From the NCBI GenBank assembly GCA_002067325.1, contig MVQY01000157.1:1-13924 (forward strand): a stretch of DNA of 13,924 nt, written 5' to 3'. The translations under genes and the position numbers were made by a program. Source of the stretch: Methanobacterium sp. PtaU1.Bin097 (GTDB lineage Archaea; Methanobacteriota; Methanobacteria; Methanobacteriales; Methanobacteriaceae). This document shows, piece after piece, positions 12,967-13,924 of this stretch. A model generated the notes under the pieces. That model did not search any database and was not told the origin of the DNA. It was given only the letters and a program-made list of their open reading frames with translations. The number at the start of each line of letters is the position of its first letter. Position 1 is the stretch's first letter.

Positions 12967-13704
12967 ATGCGTTTCATAGTGTGTGATGATTGTGGGGGTT
13001 ACTATAAATTAGAACCTGGAGAATCCCTGGAAGACTTTGCTGAATGTCAATGCGGAGGCCATCTTCGTTACGCCCAATCATTTGAAGAGATCATAAAAAG
13101 TAGAAACGCCCCAACAAAAACCTGCATCCACTGCGGAGCCCGAAACAGGGAAACTGACACAGTCTGTTTTACCTGTGGAGAGAAACTGAGGAGGGTAAAT
13201 CGCAGGATTGGTGACCATCCAGCTGGAAAGTATCCGAAAACACGTGTAAAGAGAAGTTATCCGAAAAAACATGTAAGTATCCTCAACCGGATAAGTTTTA
13301 GGGCGGTTTTTGCCGGTCTTATATTTTTATTCGTAGCATCCATCATCGCTTCATTCGGATTTGCTGGAAGCATATTATCCACTAATGGTATCGATGTGGT
13401 CAGATCCCTGGGCGGCTATATAATAGTGCTTATTCTTGCAATAATCGCCTCTGGATTCATCGCTTCTTACGTAAGTGGTTCTGTAGAATATTTGGACGGT
13501 CTTCTAAATGGTGGGATGGTTGGTTTCATTCTCTCAGTGCTACTCGCTCTCCTAATTATGATCTTGGCCATGATGGTGGATGTGGCTGCAGGGATTTTAG
13601 CAGGGTTGATTACCCTGGTTGCTTATGCTCTGGTTTATGGATCTCTTACAGCCCTCGGCGGGTTGATTGGAGTGTGGCTGCGCAATTTCATGGAAAGTAA
13701 TTGA
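12967..13704 (+). CDS. Zinc-ribbon protein with four predicted membrane helices
   Basis: Not recognised as a named family with certainty. Numbered from ATG 12967 (245 residues). The N-terminal zinc ribbon has CDDC (Cys6, Cys9) and CQC (Cys27, Cys29). A second ribbon has CIHC (Cys53, Cys56) and CFTC (Cys67, Cys70). A basic linker covers about 72-108. Four hydrophobic segments follow at about 113-138, 150-170, 182-204 and 206-236, glycine-rich and with GGYIIVLILAIIASGFIASY-like composition, which resembles the small four-helix DUF5518-type membrane proteins. With no signal peptide, the ribbons probably face the cytoplasm. The ATG at 12961 is also in frame, but GTGA at 12957-12960 is 6 nt from 12967 and touches 12961, so the second is preferred. 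The next gene carries a related first zinc ribbon. Function unknown. Confidence 0.8.
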   Translation: MRFIVCDDCGGYYKLEPGESLEDFAECQCGGHLRYAQSFEEIIKSRNAPTKTCIHCGARNRETDTVCFTCGEKLRRVNRRIGDHPAGKYPKTRVKRSYPKKHVSILNRISFRAVFAGLIFLFVASIIASFGFAGSILSTNGIDVVRSLGGYIIVLILAIIASGFIASYVSGSVEYLDGLLNGGMVGFILSVLLALLIMILAMMVDVAAGILAGLITLVAYALVYGSLTALGGLIGVWLRNFMESN

Positions 13705-13722
13705 ATATTTTCAGGACTCACC

Positions 13723-13747
13723 TTATAAATATAAACCCTTATAAACT
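13723..13747 (+). promoter_or_regulatory. Tandem TATA boxes before the last gene
   Basis: CTTATAAATATAAA (from 13722) and CTTATAAACT (13738-13747) repeat the word CTTATAAA 16 nt apart. The second is centred about 27 nt before the ATG at 13770, the distance expected if transcription begins at or next to the start codon. Confidence 0.5.
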
Positions 13748-13769
13748 ATCCTGACTATACTATTCTTCC

Positions 13770-13924
13770 ATGTCCTATTTGATCTGCAAGAAATGTGGAA
13801 AAGAGTACCCCCTACCGGAGGGAAAAGAGTCTTTCAACTATCAGAATTGTGAGTGTGGAGGTAAACTGGAATATTCTCCCCTCCCGAAAAGGAATTATGT
13901 AATGACACAGCAGGATTTACTCAA
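13770..13924 (+). CDS. Zinc-ribbon protein, 5' part (runs off the window)
   Basis: An open frame of 51 complete codons starts at ATG 13770 and continues past the window end. It begins with a zinc ribbon: CKKC (Cys6, Cys9) and CEC (Cys27, Cys29). It shares the pattern C-x2-CG-x-Y-x-L near the first pair and CECGGKLEYS near the second with the N-terminus of the membrane protein just upstream (CQCGGHLRYA), at identical Cys positions. This suggests paralogy or a shared domain. There is no Shine-Dalgarno site before the ATG (the upstream stretch is pyrimidine-rich), and the TATA box spacing fits a leaderless mRNA. Whether membrane helices follow cannot be seen. Confidence 0.75.
   Translation, partial: MSYLICKKCGKEYPLPEGKESFNYQNCECGGKLEYSPLPKRNYVMTQQDLL

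Overview
The window looks like chromosomal DNA of a hydrogenotrophic methanogenic archaeon of the Methanobacteriales, most likely Methanobacterium or a close relative. The evidence is the gene content: methanofuran synthesis (mfnD, mfnF), the first committed step of tetrahydromethanopterin synthesis (beta-RFAP synthase), a coenzyme B/leucine-type dehydratase small subunit with a homoaconitase-like specificity loop, archaeal ether-lipid enzymes (carS and a tetraether-synthase-like radical SAM protein) and an archaeal/eukaryotic-type tRNA methylthiotransferase. Archaeal TATA-box-like promoters, GGAGG/GGTGA ribosome-binding sites and oligo-T or hairpin termination signals fit this. I saw no mobile element, CRISPR array, tRNA or rRNA.

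Layout: truA (11-823); a DUF460 RNase-H-like/coiled-coil protein that seems to need a non-ATG start (993-2378); a UDP-GlcNAc 2-epimerase with an extra C-terminal region (2431-3741); mfnD (3858-4886) and mfnF (5016-6044), two methanofuran enzymes separated by a spacer with short repeats; carS on the minus strand (6106-6684), convergent with mfnF; a 309-bp divergent intergenic region; the Tes-like radical SAM gene (6994-8487); beta-RFAP synthase (8553-9542); the hacB/leuD-type gene (9613-10101), followed by a hairpin plus T-run; an HVO_0476-type zinc-finger gene abutting pcm (10206-11456); an e-MtaB/CDKAL1-type tRNA methylthiotransferase (11567-12847); a zinc-ribbon four-TM membrane protein (12967-13704); and the 5' part of a second zinc-ribbon gene that runs off the end (13770-13924).

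How they work together: most genes sit alone with their own promoter-like sequences, so this is a housekeeping neighbourhood, not one operon. Three groupings stand out. The first is the methanofuran pair mfnD-mfnF. The second is carS / tes-like / beta-RFAP synthase, which places the radical SAM protein between lipid and methanopterin functions. The third is the abutting HVO_0476-pcm pair.

The least described items are the DUF460 protein (RuvC-like acidic residues, long coiled coil, apparent CTG start), the C-terminal extension of the epimerase, and the two neighbouring zinc-ribbon genes at the 3' end. I found no convincing new multi-gene defence or mobile system.
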